64,000 nt of DNA, taken from contig OZ246000.1 in the NCBI GenBank assembly GCA_965230245.1, positions 248,001-312,000 on the forward strand, written 5' to 3'. The notes beneath the pieces are model-generated. The model was not told the DNA's origin and searched no databases. It saw only the letters and a program-made list of their open reading frames with translations. Origin of the DNA: JAGNKE01 sp965230245 (GTDB taxonomy: Bacteria > Pseudomonadota > Alphaproteobacteria > Micavibrionales > Micavibrionaceae). The position numbers and the translations under genes were made by a program. This document shows, piece after piece, positions 25,377 to 33,450 of the stretch. Numbering within the stretch: the stretch's first letter is position 1; each line of letters opens with the position of its first letter.

Positions 25377-25994
25377 TTAACGAGAGTAAAACTCGACCAC
25401 GAGGTTGGGTTCGATCATAACCGGATAAGGAACGTCTTCCAGTTGCGGTACACGCAGGAATGTCGCCTTGAATGCTTTCGCATCAACATCGATATAATCC
25501 GGATAGTCACGCTCGAGCGTTTCAGATGCCTGCACAACCATTGGAATCTTGCGGGAACCCTCGATCACTTCGACCACATCGCCTTCTTTAACCTGATAAG
25601 AAGGAATGTTGACAATTTTGCCGTTCACCAAAACATGTTTGTGGTTCACAAACTGACGTGCGGCAAAAACTGTCGGCACGAAATTGGAACGGTAAATAAC
25701 CATATCCAGACGACGCTCAAGCAAACCGATCAAATTCTGGGATGTATCCCCCTTCATGCGACTGGCTTCTTTGAAGTAACGGCGGAACTGCTTCTCACCG
25801 ATGTTACCGTAGTAACCTTTCAGCTTCTGCTTCGCCATCAACTGTAGACCGTAATCCGTCGGCTTACCGCGACGTGCGCCATGCATACCCGGGCCGGTCT
25901 GACGTTTGTTATAAGGTGATTTCGGACGACCCCAGAGGTTCACGCCCAAACGACGGTCAATCTTGTGTTTTGCACTAACGCGTTTACCGCTCAT
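25377..25994 (-). CDS. rpsD: 30S ribosomal protein S4
   Basis: Primary 16S rRNA-binding protein of the small subunit, needed for early assembly and translational accuracy. Family blocks are visible: GVNLWGRPKSP, LQLMAKQKLKGYYG, EKQFRRYFKEA, LLERRLDMVIYR, ARQFVNHKHVLVNGK and the C-terminal VVEFYSR. The frame is open 13 codons upstream, but ATG at 25994 has AAAGGA before it and gives the usual MSGKRVSAKHK start. It stands alone rather than in a ribosomal operon, as in many alphaproteobacteria. Confidence 0.97.
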   Translation of the reverse strand: MSGKRVSAKHKIDRRLGVNLWGRPKSPYNKRQTGPGMHGARRGKPTDYGLQLMAKQKLKGYYGNIGEKQFRRYFKEASRMKGDTSQNLIGLLERRLDMVIYRSNFVPTVFAARQFVNHKHVLVNGKIVNIPSYQVKEGDVVEVIEGSRKIPMVVQASETLERDYPDYIDVDAKAFKATFLRVPQLEDVPYPVMIEPNLVVEFYSR

Positions 25995-26174
25995 AGTGAT
26001 TTCCTTTCTATGTTTGTTGTCCCGGTAGACCACAACAGGTTTGAAACAAAGACCTTTCTTCGCTCAACGGAAAGCCGACTAACGCCTTCTCTTTCCCGGG
26101 AATAGCCGTGATTTATAGTGATTTTTGCCTAAAAGTCAAACATTTCCGGCAAAAAATAAGGGCGTCAGAGATAT

Positions 26175-27341
26175 TTAGCGCACTTTAGGCGTTTCCTTAT
26201 TGTAATCGGCATACACATCCTTGAGCTTGAGCATAGGCTTTTCGAAGTATTTAAAACTCAGCCACGAAAGACCGTATGTCAGCCCACCACCGACAAACAA
26301 CATGAAGAGATGATTAAACAGATAAGAATTACCGTCTAAAAAATCAAACTGCACGAAAATTAACATGATAAACCAGTGGTAGACGTAGATACCGTAACTG
26401 ACACGCCCGATCTCACTCATAAAATTCATACGCAAGAACTTCATAAACCAATGGTTTTTATCAGCTGTCACTGTCCAACCGATCAGGCCGGTAAACATGA
26501 GGGCAAAAAGAAACAAGCCGTACATCAAGACATAGTGATCTTGGCCGAACAAACCTCCATTGACAAACGCAACAAGACACACACCGACAAAGCTTGTGAT
26601 CATAAGCAACTTGAAAAGGCTTGGAAAATGAACCCAATTATTGTTGTGCCGCAATACGTATGCAAGCAAACCACCGAGAACAAGTCCGTCAATCCTTGTG
26701 ATGGTAATAGTATAAGAAATCTCATAATACCCCTGAGAGACCAGATACGCTCGCAATAAAACACAGGCAACAATCAAAATAATACAGAGCGGCACAGCAA
26801 AAGACCGTCGATAGGCAAGCACAAACACAGCCGGCCAAACCAGATAGAATTGCTCCTCCACAGCCAAAGACCAAAAATGATTAAAGTAGACAACATCATT
26901 AAAGCCGATGAGTTTGAACCAATTCTGCAAGTACAAGAGGTAGTAAACTTCGCGAGAGCCAACCTGATAATCGGGATAATAAGCGGAAAAACCTACAAAA
27001 CTGACCAGTAAAACCATGTAATATAAAGGAAAAATGCGAACAGCACGGCGAATATAAAAATACCGAAAACAATTTTTACGCTTGGCCGTATCCATCAGGA
27101 TACCCGTGATTAAAAAACCTGAAATGACAAAAAACAAATCGACGCCGCACCACCCGACCATCGTAAGCTTATGATAATAAAGAAGAAGACCGTCTTCTGG
27201 TTTATCGACAATCAAAGAACTATGAAAATACAAAACCAACAAGGCAGCCAGCGCCCGAAGACCGTCGAGCTCGCGATAATGACGCCCGACAACAAGCTGC
27301 TTATCACTCTCAAAATCTCTTGGTGCCGCCATATCTGTCAT
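26175..27341 (-). CDS. Acyltransferase 3 family membrane protein (OafA-like), copy 2
   Basis: Multi-pass inner-membrane acyltransferase of the family that O-acetylates lipopolysaccharide, exopolysaccharide or Nod-factor sugars. The conserved N-terminal block is YRELDGLRALAALLVLYFHS, with the family His; RAVRIFPLYY and SLAVEEQFYLVWPAVF are further signatures. About ten membrane helices fill 388 residues. It starts six bases after the stop of a close paralogue, so both are on one transcript. The sugar acceptor is unknown; no polysaccharide cluster is adjacent. Confidence 0.9.
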   Translation of the reverse strand: MTDMAAPRDFESDKQLVVGRHYRELDGLRALAALLVLYFHSSLIVDKPEDGLLLYYHKLTMVGWCGVDLFFVISGFLITGILMDTAKRKNCFRYFYIRRAVRIFPLYYMVLLVSFVGFSAYYPDYQVGSREVYYLLYLQNWFKLIGFNDVVYFNHFWSLAVEEQFYLVWPAVFVLAYRRSFAVPLCIILIVACVLLRAYLVSQGYYEISYTITITRIDGLVLGGLLAYVLRHNNNWVHFPSLFKLLMITSFVGVCLVAFVNGGLFGQDHYVLMYGLFLFALMFTGLIGWTVTADKNHWFMKFLRMNFMSEIGRVSYGIYVYHWFIMLIFVQFDFLDGNSYLFNHLFMLFVGGGLTYGLSWLSFKYFEKPMLKLKDVYADYNKETPKVR

Positions 27342-27347
27342 TTTGAG

Positions 27348-28544
27348 TTATGAAGATTTTTTATTATTCGGTTGTATGACGTCAGAAATATCTTCGTCTT
27401 TATCATAATTTGCATATATATCCTTGAGTTTAAGCATGGGCTTTTCATAGTACTTGAAACTAACCAAAGCAAGCAGATAGCTGGCACCACCGCAAACGGT
27501 AAAGAAGAAGATATGAACAAATAAGTATGATTTATCGTCAAAAAATGCCAACGGATGTATAGCCGTCATTATAATACCGTGAAAAACATATACACCATAA
27601 CTGACACGCCCGATGTCCGTTAAAAACTTAAGACGCAAAAACCGCATAAAAATCGACTTTGGATCTGCTGTTACAGTCCAGCCGACAATCCCCGTAAAAA
27701 GCAGTGAAAACCATATTAATCCATAGATAATAACATTATTTTGTATGCCGTATAATGACCCGTTTATGAAAGCGACAACACCAATAAAAAAGCTAGAAAC
27801 AAGAATAAAGTAGACAAAAACTTTATTGTAAGAGAAAGCATGAGGCTTTTGACGAAGATAGTAAGCCAGCAACGCGCCTAAAACTAAACTATCCATTCGT
27901 GTAAGAGTAATAGTGTAGGCAATCTCCGGGTGGCCGTCTAAAACGAGGTAAGCACGCAGTAATATTGAGAAAACAACCAGACAGATACAAAGCGGAACAA
28001 CCCATGAGCGCTTCAAAGCAAAAAGAAATAAAGCCGGCCAAACAAGATAAAACTGCTCTTCCACAGCCAAAGACCAGAAATGATCAAAGTAGGGAATATG
28101 ACCATAAGGCAAAACACCGAACCAATTTTGCAGATATAGGAAGTACATGAAGTAACGTGTACCAAACGCATAAGTCTCATAAGAAAAAGACAAAAATATG
28201 AAGCACAAAAACAGTGTCATATAGTAAAGCGGAAAAATTCTGACAGTACGCCTAATGTAAAAATACTTGAAACAATTCTTCTTATGAGCTGTATCCATAA
28301 GAATGCCGGTTATTAGAAAACCTGACAAAACAAAGAATAAATCAACACCACACCACCCTACACGCGTGAACTCATAATAATATGACAGGAAAAAGCCTTC
28401 AGGCTCACCGGCTTTAAACGTTCCGATGATAGAGCTATGAACCATCACAACGAGTATGACGGCAATAGCCCGTAAACCATCAAGTTCAGAATAATACTTA
28501 CCGACTATAAGTTTATTATCTTGAGTCTTTGTAACAGCTGACAC
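27348..28544 (-). CDS. Acyltransferase 3 family membrane protein (OafA-like), copy 1
   Basis: Paralogue of the preceding entry and first gene of the pair: YSELDGLRAIAVILVVMVHS, RRTVRIFPLYYM and SLAVEEQFYLVWPALFLF match block for block, including the extreme C-terminus (FKYYEKPMLKLKDIYANY versus FKYFEKPMLKLKDVYADY). Start is GTG with AAAGG upstream. The close similarity over the full length shows a tandem duplication. It is somewhat richer in A and T than its copy. It probably acetylates or succinylates a surface glycan. Confidence 0.9.
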   Translation of the reverse strand: MSAVTKTQDNKLIVGKYYSELDGLRAIAVILVVMVHSSIIGTFKAGEPEGFFLSYYYEFTRVGWCGVDLFFVLSGFLITGILMDTAHKKNCFKYFYIRRTVRIFPLYYMTLFLCFIFLSFSYETYAFGTRYFMYFLYLQNWFGVLPYGHIPYFDHFWSLAVEEQFYLVWPALFLFALKRSWVVPLCICLVVFSILLRAYLVLDGHPEIAYTITLTRMDSLVLGALLAYYLRQKPHAFSYNKVFVYFILVSSFFIGVVAFINGSLYGIQNNVIIYGLIWFSLLFTGIVGWTVTADPKSIFMRFLRLKFLTDIGRVSYGVYVFHGIIMTAIHPLAFFDDKSYLFVHIFFFTVCGGASYLLALVSFKYYEKPMLKLKDIYANYDKDEDISDVIQPNNKKSS

Positions 28545-28569
28545 GTTTTAAAGCCTTTCTAAGCAAAAT

Positions 28570-29151
28570 TCAAAGAACAGATTTTAATGTACCGGAGGTT
28601 TTAACAAATTCATCAACTACGCCCCCCAGCACTTTTTGAATATTATTGTCTTGAATATTGCCGCTATTATCAAAAACATCCATCGCTTTGGGCACAGCAA
28701 GCTGGGAGGGAATAACGTGAACACCGATATTACCCAGCAACATACGAAGCGGCACAAGACCGCGCAAACCGCCAAAACCGCCGGGTGATGCAGCCACCAG
28801 CGCTGCAACCTTACCCTTAAAAGGCGCAAGCGGCGGTTCATCTTTTTCAGACGGCCGCGACATCCAGTCTATGGTGTTTTTCAAAAGCGGTGAGAACGAG
28901 CTGTTATATTCTGGCGATGCTATTAAAAACCCGTCATTTTGGATAAACAAGTCTTTGAGCTTTTGTGCAGCCTCCGGCAATCCCTCTTTTTCTTCCAGAT
29001 CTCCGTTATAAATCGGCATCTCATAGTCACGAAGGTCAACATATTTCGCACTCGCCCCCTGCTCTAAAGCAAGGTCATGCGCACACTTGGCAAGCATCTC
29101 GTTATATGATCCGGTTCTGATACTTCCGGATAAAAACAATAATTTAGGCAT
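28570..29151 (-). CDS. NADPH-dependent FMN reductase family protein
   Basis: Flavodoxin-fold oxidoreductase of the ChrR/YieF type, which reduces quinones, chromate or azo compounds with NAD(P)H and protects against oxidative stress. The FMN phosphate loop is SGSIRTGSYNEML near the N-terminus, and the isoalloxazine-contacting segment is SPEYNSSFSPLLKNTIDWMS. The 193-residue length is normal. It lies 25 bases upstream of the acyltransferase pair on the same strand and might share its transcript; no functional link is evident. Confidence 0.9.
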   Translation of the reverse strand: MPKLLFLSGSIRTGSYNEMLAKCAHDLALEQGASAKYVDLRDYEMPIYNGDLEEKEGLPEAAQKLKDLFIQNDGFLIASPEYNSSFSPLLKNTIDWMSRPSEKDEPPLAPFKGKVAALVAASPGGFGGLRGLVPLRMLLGNIGVHVIPSQLAVPKAMDVFDNSGNIQDNNIQKVLGGVVDEFVKTSGTLKSVL

Positions 29152-29355
29152 AAATAACCATTCCGTTCATAGTGTTTCAAGTTATCATAAAATGACACTA
29201 AGCATGAACAAAAGCAACGCTATATGCCAATGAAACCAACAACATCGCAAAAACAGGACGATAACAGTACTTTTTTCATCTTTGCCTATTTGAGTTTTGC
29301 GAACCTTCTGGTAATACATTTTGTCGGATTGAAAATTAAAATGCGGAGACATAAA

Positions 29356-30012
29356 ATGGCAGAAGTCAAAAGATTGATAGAAGGCTACAAGCAATTCTAC
29401 AAAAACTATTATCTTTCCGGCAGTACGCTTTACGACAATCTGACAAAAGAAGGGCAATCACCAAAGACCTTGATCATCGCCTGCAGCGATAGCCGCGTCG
29501 ACCCTTCAATTGTAACCAACGCTGAACCGGGCGATATTTTCGTGATCCGAAATGTGGCAAACATGGTTCCCCCATATGAAGACGGAAACACTGGCTTGCA
29601 TGGTGTCAGCGCCGCTCTGGAATTCGCTGTCTGTATTCTAAATGTAAAACACGTTGTCATACTAGGCCACAGCCATTGCGCCGGCGTAGGCGCCCTCCTC
29701 GACCGTGAATCCGTCAGCGAAAGAGACTTCATCGGCAAATGGGTTGATATCGGGCAAAAGGCCAAGGAAAAAACAATGGCCGACAATCCGGGAAAAGAGC
29801 CGAAAGACCTGCAGCATGAATGCGAACGCGAAAGTGTCCTCCATTCCCTCGACAACTTGCTGACCTTCCCGTGGATCAAAGACCGCGTAGAAGAAAAATC
29901 ACTCAAACTGCACGGTTGGTACTTCTCGATCGGAAACGGCGAATTGATGGAATACAACCCGATAACCTCGAATTTCAAAACCATCGACCCGCAAGCGGCT
30001 AAGAGCGCATAA
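29356..30012 (+). CDS. Carbonic anhydrase, beta class
   Basis: Interconverts CO2 and bicarbonate in the cytosol. Zinc ligands are Cys43, His105 and Cys108 in ACSDSRVDP and LGHSHCAG, with the Asp45/Arg47 dyad. Other family marks are PGDIFVIRNVANMVPP and SAALEFAV. The frame is open 44 codons upstream, but ATG at 29356 has GGAG at a suitable distance and yields the normal 218-residue length. It would supply bicarbonate for carboxylases and for carbamoyl phosphate synthesis (carAB is in this window, though not linked). Confidence 0.95.
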   Translation: MAEVKRLIEGYKQFYKNYYLSGSTLYDNLTKEGQSPKTLIIACSDSRVDPSIVTNAEPGDIFVIRNVANMVPPYEDGNTGLHGVSAALEFAVCILNVKHVVILGHSHCAGVGALLDRESVSERDFIGKWVDIGQKAKEKTMADNPGKEPKDLQHECERESVLHSLDNLLTFPWIKDRVEEKSLKLHGWYFSIGNGELMEYNPITSNFKTIDPQAAKSA

Positions 30013-30017
30013 ATAAG

Positions 30018-30407
30018 TTAAAGCATAGCGACGAAATACTGCACAACCGCAATCAAGCTTAAAACACCGATCACGCTAAACGTACTGATCATGCCGAAAA
30101 CCCTCGGCCTTATAAGCTCGCTGTAAATGGCATAGGCATGAATGGACCGTCCGAACAGGAAAACAATCCCCGCCAAATGCAGAACAACCGCAGGCAACCC
30201 CTGATATTCACAAAGAAAAAGTAAAATCAGGAAAATCGGCGTATATTCAACAAAATTCCCATGCGCCCGTATCGCGAGTTCAAGGCTTTTATGCCCGCCA
30301 TCGCCAAGCGAAACCTGCTCTTTCCATCGTAATCGAATAATCCGAAACGCCAGAAAGATCATAACTCCCGCGCAAAGTGCCGTATATAAACCTGTGACCA
30401 TGTCCAC
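30018..30407 (-). CDS. MAPEG family membrane protein
   Basis: A 129-residue, four-helix membrane protein of the MAPEG superfamily, which includes glutathione transferases and eicosanoid enzymes; bacterial members (YecN-like) are poorly characterised. The key helix-2 block is RAHGNFVEYTPIFLILLFLCE, with conserved Arg, His, Asn and Glu. Convergent with the carbonic anhydrase gene, five bases apart. It marks the last gene of normal base composition before the AT-rich segment to the right. Confidence 0.88.
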   Translation of the reverse strand: MDMVTGLYTALCAGVMIFLAFRIIRLRWKEQVSLGDGGHKSLELAIRAHGNFVEYTPIFLILLFLCEYQGLPAVVLHLAGIVFLFGRSIHAYAIYSELIRPRVFGMISTFSVIGVLSLIAVVQYFVAML

Positions 30408-30469
30408 ACCTACCCTGATTGAGTAACTTCACTAGCTATAGCATTAAACGGATATGACGCCACGCAATA

Positions 30470-30871
30470 TCATATTTCTATAAGCAATATGAGTACCGCA
30501 ATAATAACCATGACCGTAGAAAACAACAAAATCAGCGAGCTCACGATACCCATTTTATGTTCTGGCGGTAAGGTCTTGCCCGCGGGACTTTTGCTTGAAT
30601 CTTTGTGCCGCCCTGACTTCTGCTTTTTCTTCTCCTCTGTGTAGCATAGGCAGACCATCACACCTGTAGCCAGAAAGACGCAGCCAACAGCAAAACCCAT
30701 GACACTAAAAACAAATGGAATAAATGTGAGTGCCATAGCAATGGTAACGCCTACCTCATAAGCACCATCAAATAAAGTATAAGTAATTCTAAGAAACGGA
30801 AAAGTCGTAATACAGATGGCAAGACCGATAAATATAAAAATAATACCCAAAGGGCTGTCATATTGTTTCAT
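30470..30871 (-). CDS. Hypothetical membrane protein, 133 residues
   Basis: Unrecognised. There are probably three membrane helices: about residues 8-27, 38-77 (a long hydrophobic stretch that may be two helices) and a C-terminal one. A Lys-rich cytosolic loop (EEKKKQKSGRHKDSSKSP) lies between. ATG at 30871 is chosen; an upstream GTG in a palindrome at 30916 is an alternative that would add 15 residues. It lies downstream of the chemoreceptor gene on the same strand, with about 95 bases between. Confidence 0.55.
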   Translation of the reverse strand: MKQYDSPLGIIFIFIGLAICITTFPFLRITYTLFDGAYEVGVTIAMALTFIPFVFSVMGFAVGCVFLATGVMVCLCYTEEKKKQKSGRHKDSSKSPAGKTLPPEHKMGIVSSLILLFSTVMVIIAVLILLIEI

Positions 30872-30894
30872 ATCTCGCCGTACTAAAAAAATCA

Positions 30895-30924
30895 TGGTGG
30901 AGGTGTCAGGTGACACCTCGAACC
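30895..30924 (-). other. Palindrome inside a tRNA-3'-end-like sequence at the island edge
   Basis: Positions 30900-30919 form a 9-bp inverted repeat (GAGGTGTCA GG TGACACCTC). On the minus strand the stretch begins GGTTCGAG and ends CTCCACCA, like the 3' end of a tRNA or tmRNA; the intact tRNA-Ile at 35821 has GGTTCAAG and CCCACCA in the same orientation. It does not fold as a tRNA. It may be an operator, a terminator without T tract, or a worn attachment site at the left edge of the AT-rich segment. Confidence 0.3.
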
Positions 30925-30965
30925 GATTGTTTCAAGTATTAGAGCGTTGGGAAGCGCTGTTTAGG

Positions 30966-33005
30966 TTATGCTAAAAGCTTAATATGTTCTTTCATTTGAT
31001 CCATATGGGCAAGATCAAGTGGGAATTGAATTATTGTTGTGCCATTTTCGCTTTTAGCAATACGTGCATTGAGCTCCTGACTAACTCCATCTAGAGTTAT
31101 TTTCAAGCTCTCGCCAGCGGGGTAATCAAGCGCTGGTGATACTGCAACATGCGCACAAGAGATTTCAAATGCCTCACCAGACCATGTACTGCCATTAATT
31201 TTTGCACTTGCAGAGACAGATATTTTGCGCGGTTCGTATGTATCATCATCAACATCAGTATTCTGCATTGCATTAAGAAACGTTTTAACTTCCTTGCTTA
31301 ATATATCAGCTTCTTTTGCCATATTATCTGCATTATCATTTACAGACTGAGAGCTTTGGCTTACTTCACTTGATTGTGTTTGTATGTTTTGAACATTTTC
31401 AGAAACCCTGCTTGAGCTTTGTGATACGAATTCAACATTTCGAGCAATTTCCGCAGTGACAGAGTTTTGCTCCTCGATTGCTGCTACAATCGCTGTGATA
31501 TATTGATCAATTTCTGAAATAACAGTTCCAATTCTTCCAATGGACTCGGCAGATCGTCCCGAGGCAACCTGAATAGAATTAATCTTTTTTGATATTTCAT
31601 CTGTCGCATTGGCTGTTTGTGATGCCAATGACTTAACCTCGTTCGCTACAACAGCGAAACCTTTTCCCGCCTCACCTGCGCGCGCGGCCTCAATAGTGGC
31701 ATTTAGTGCAAGGAGGTTTGTTTGCTCGGCTATATCTGTAATTAACTGTACCACTTCACCAATCTCTTGAGAGATTTCTTGTAGCTGCTTCACGTCTGCT
31801 TCAGAAGTTCTAGAAATTTTGACAGCTTCACTTGTGATTTGAGATGACTTATTAACTTGCTCCGATATCTCTTTAATCGAAGTGACCATTTCTTCTGTCG
31901 CTGCACTTAGACTTTGAGCGTTTGCTGAAGACTCCTCAGCCTCTGTTGCAACAGATGTCGCCATATGCTGAGAACTTTGGCTTTGAGTAAGCATATTTCC
32001 TGCCTGACCGACCATGTTCCTGGATGAGTCCAAAATTTGTGAGAAGACAGCCCCAATCGTAGACCCAAATATCCCAACAAGTTGATTAAGCTCGTCTTGG
32101 CGCTGTTGTTGCTTTTTCTTTAATTCAGCTTGTTCTTTTTCTAGTTGTTTGGCACGAAGCATATTTTTTTGGAATATAATCATTGCTTCTGACATTTCAT
32201 TGACTTCATCTTTATATTTAATTCTAGGGATATCAGCATCGAGATTCCCGTTAGCCAGCTCTGTCATTGATTCAGTTAAGTTACCAAGGGGACCTGTCAC
32301 ACTACGCCCCAGGATATAGGCAAGCGCAGCACCTAAAACAAAAATAACAGCTGAAAGCGATAGAATAAGGGTTTTACCGCGCTTTTCATCTTCCAATGCT
32401 TTATCCATTGAACTCTGTGTAAAACTTGAAACCTCTTCAAGCAGTGCCTCTATATGATGATCAAGCTCTTCTTGCTCTTGTTCAGCTTTAATGATGTCTT
32501 GATCCGAAGTAATAGCATCATCATACTCGTTCTCTACTGCTTTTAAGATATCGAATACATGGTGTTCATATTGCTTATGTTCTTTCTCAATTTTCTTAAG
32601 CTCTTCATAAACATGTTCAAATTCTTTCTTTGCATAAGCACTGTGTGTTTTTGCAATCATGGTTTGAACCATTTCTTCAGCCTGAAGAATTTCTTTGTCT
32701 GTTTTATGAGCTAGTTCTTTAAAATGATTGACGACCTCATCAAATGTCTCCCCTTCTTTATGCGCTGTTACACCTTTAAATCTTAGAGCCTTTTCCATTA
32801 AGATTGCTTGCTCTAACTGATGCACTGTAATTTTTTCTAAGATTCTAGTAAGCGGAATATCACGCTCAGCTACTTCCTCCATCTCCTTGCCAATCACGTT
32901 CATTTTGTAGACGCCGACGCTACCCACTAGACCGATAAAAACCAGTAAAACGGACACCAAAATATAGATACGATGACCAATTTTCATGTTGTAAAATAAA
33001 GACAT
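30966..33005 (-). CDS. Methyl-accepting chemotaxis protein with degenerate PilZ-like C-terminus
   Basis: Membrane chemoreceptor of 679 residues. TM1 is about 13-33; a Glu/His/Lys-rich helical periplasmic sensor spans 34-210; TM2 is about 212-232; a HAMP linker covers about 233-290. The signalling coiled coil has the hairpin tip at 421-461 (DIAEQTNLLALNATIEAARA and GKGFAVVANEVKSLA) that binds CheA and CheW. Residues about 595-679 look like a PilZ domain, as in some Azospirillum-type receptors, but the c-di-GMP motifs RxxxR and DxSxxG are missing (EISCAH instead). It is the third gene of an AT-rich unit with the response regulator (17-base gap) and LOV kinase upstream. Confidence 0.92.
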   Translation of the reverse strand: MSLFYNMKIGHRIYILVSVLLVFIGLVGSVGVYKMNVIGKEMEEVAERDIPLTRILEKITVHQLEQAILMEKALRFKGVTAHKEGETFDEVVNHFKELAHKTDKEILQAEEMVQTMIAKTHSAYAKKEFEHVYEELKKIEKEHKQYEHHVFDILKAVENEYDDAITSDQDIIKAEQEQEELDHHIEALLEEVSSFTQSSMDKALEDEKRGKTLILSLSAVIFVLGAALAYILGRSVTGPLGNLTESMTELANGNLDADIPRIKYKDEVNEMSEAMIIFQKNMLRAKQLEKEQAELKKKQQQRQDELNQLVGIFGSTIGAVFSQILDSSRNMVGQAGNMLTQSQSSQHMATSVATEAEESSANAQSLSAATEEMVTSIKEISEQVNKSSQITSEAVKISRTSEADVKQLQEISQEIGEVVQLITDIAEQTNLLALNATIEAARAGEAGKGFAVVANEVKSLASQTANATDEISKKINSIQVASGRSAESIGRIGTVISEIDQYITAIVAAIEEQNSVTAEIARNVEFVSQSSSRVSENVQNIQTQSSEVSQSSQSVNDNADNMAKEADILSKEVKTFLNAMQNTDVDDDTYEPRKISVSASAKINGSTWSGEAFEISCAHVAVSPALDYPAGESLKITLDGVSQELNARIAKSENGTTIIQFPLDLAHMDQMKEHIKLLA

Positions 33006-33021
33006 GGTTATGGAGCCTTCT

Positions 33022-33390
33022 TTAGCCAGTTAGTTGTTTAATTTGATTGAGTAACTCTTCCTTTGAAAACGGTTTTTCTAAAACTGCACTGGCTTTTTCT
33101 TGCGCCAGAGTTAAAGCTTGAGAAGCGGAAACACCATTTCCTCCAGCAGATATTGCTAGTATAGGCGTATCATTTCCAGCATTTCTGAGTTGTATGATAA
33201 CTTCTGTACCATCCAGCTCAGGCATTAGAATATCAGTGATAATAAGATCGTATTGTGATGATTTTGCTTTATCCAAGCCTTCTTTACCATTACTAGCAAA
33301 ATCAACCTGATAGCCCTGGATTGATAAAATGACCTCGAGAGATTCACGTACGCCTTTCATATCTTCAATTAACAATATTTTTTGTGACAT
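33022..33390 (-). CDS. Single-domain response regulator (CheY-like receiver)
   Basis: Receiver domain only, 122 residues, with no output domain. The phosphorylation site is Asp53 (LIITDILMP), the acidic pocket is Glu9/Asp10, the switch residue is Ser81, and Lys106 is in the usual KPF motif. The frame is open upstream, but ATG at 33390 has GAGGAG before it. It sits between the LOV histidine kinase and the chemoreceptor in one transcription unit, so it is likely phosphorylated by that kinase. Its target could be the flagellar motor, a diguanylate cyclase or the kinase itself; the window does not show which. Confidence 0.92.
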   Translation of the reverse strand: MSQKILLIEDMKGVRESLEVILSIQGYQVDFASNGKEGLDKAKSSQYDLIITDILMPELDGTEVIIQLRNAGNDTPILAISAGGNGVSASQALTLAQEKASAVLEKPFSKEELLNQIKQLTG

Positions 33391-33450
33391 GGCTCTCTCC
33401 TCATTAAATATTACACAAGTGTAACATAAATAATGATACAACCAATTCAG

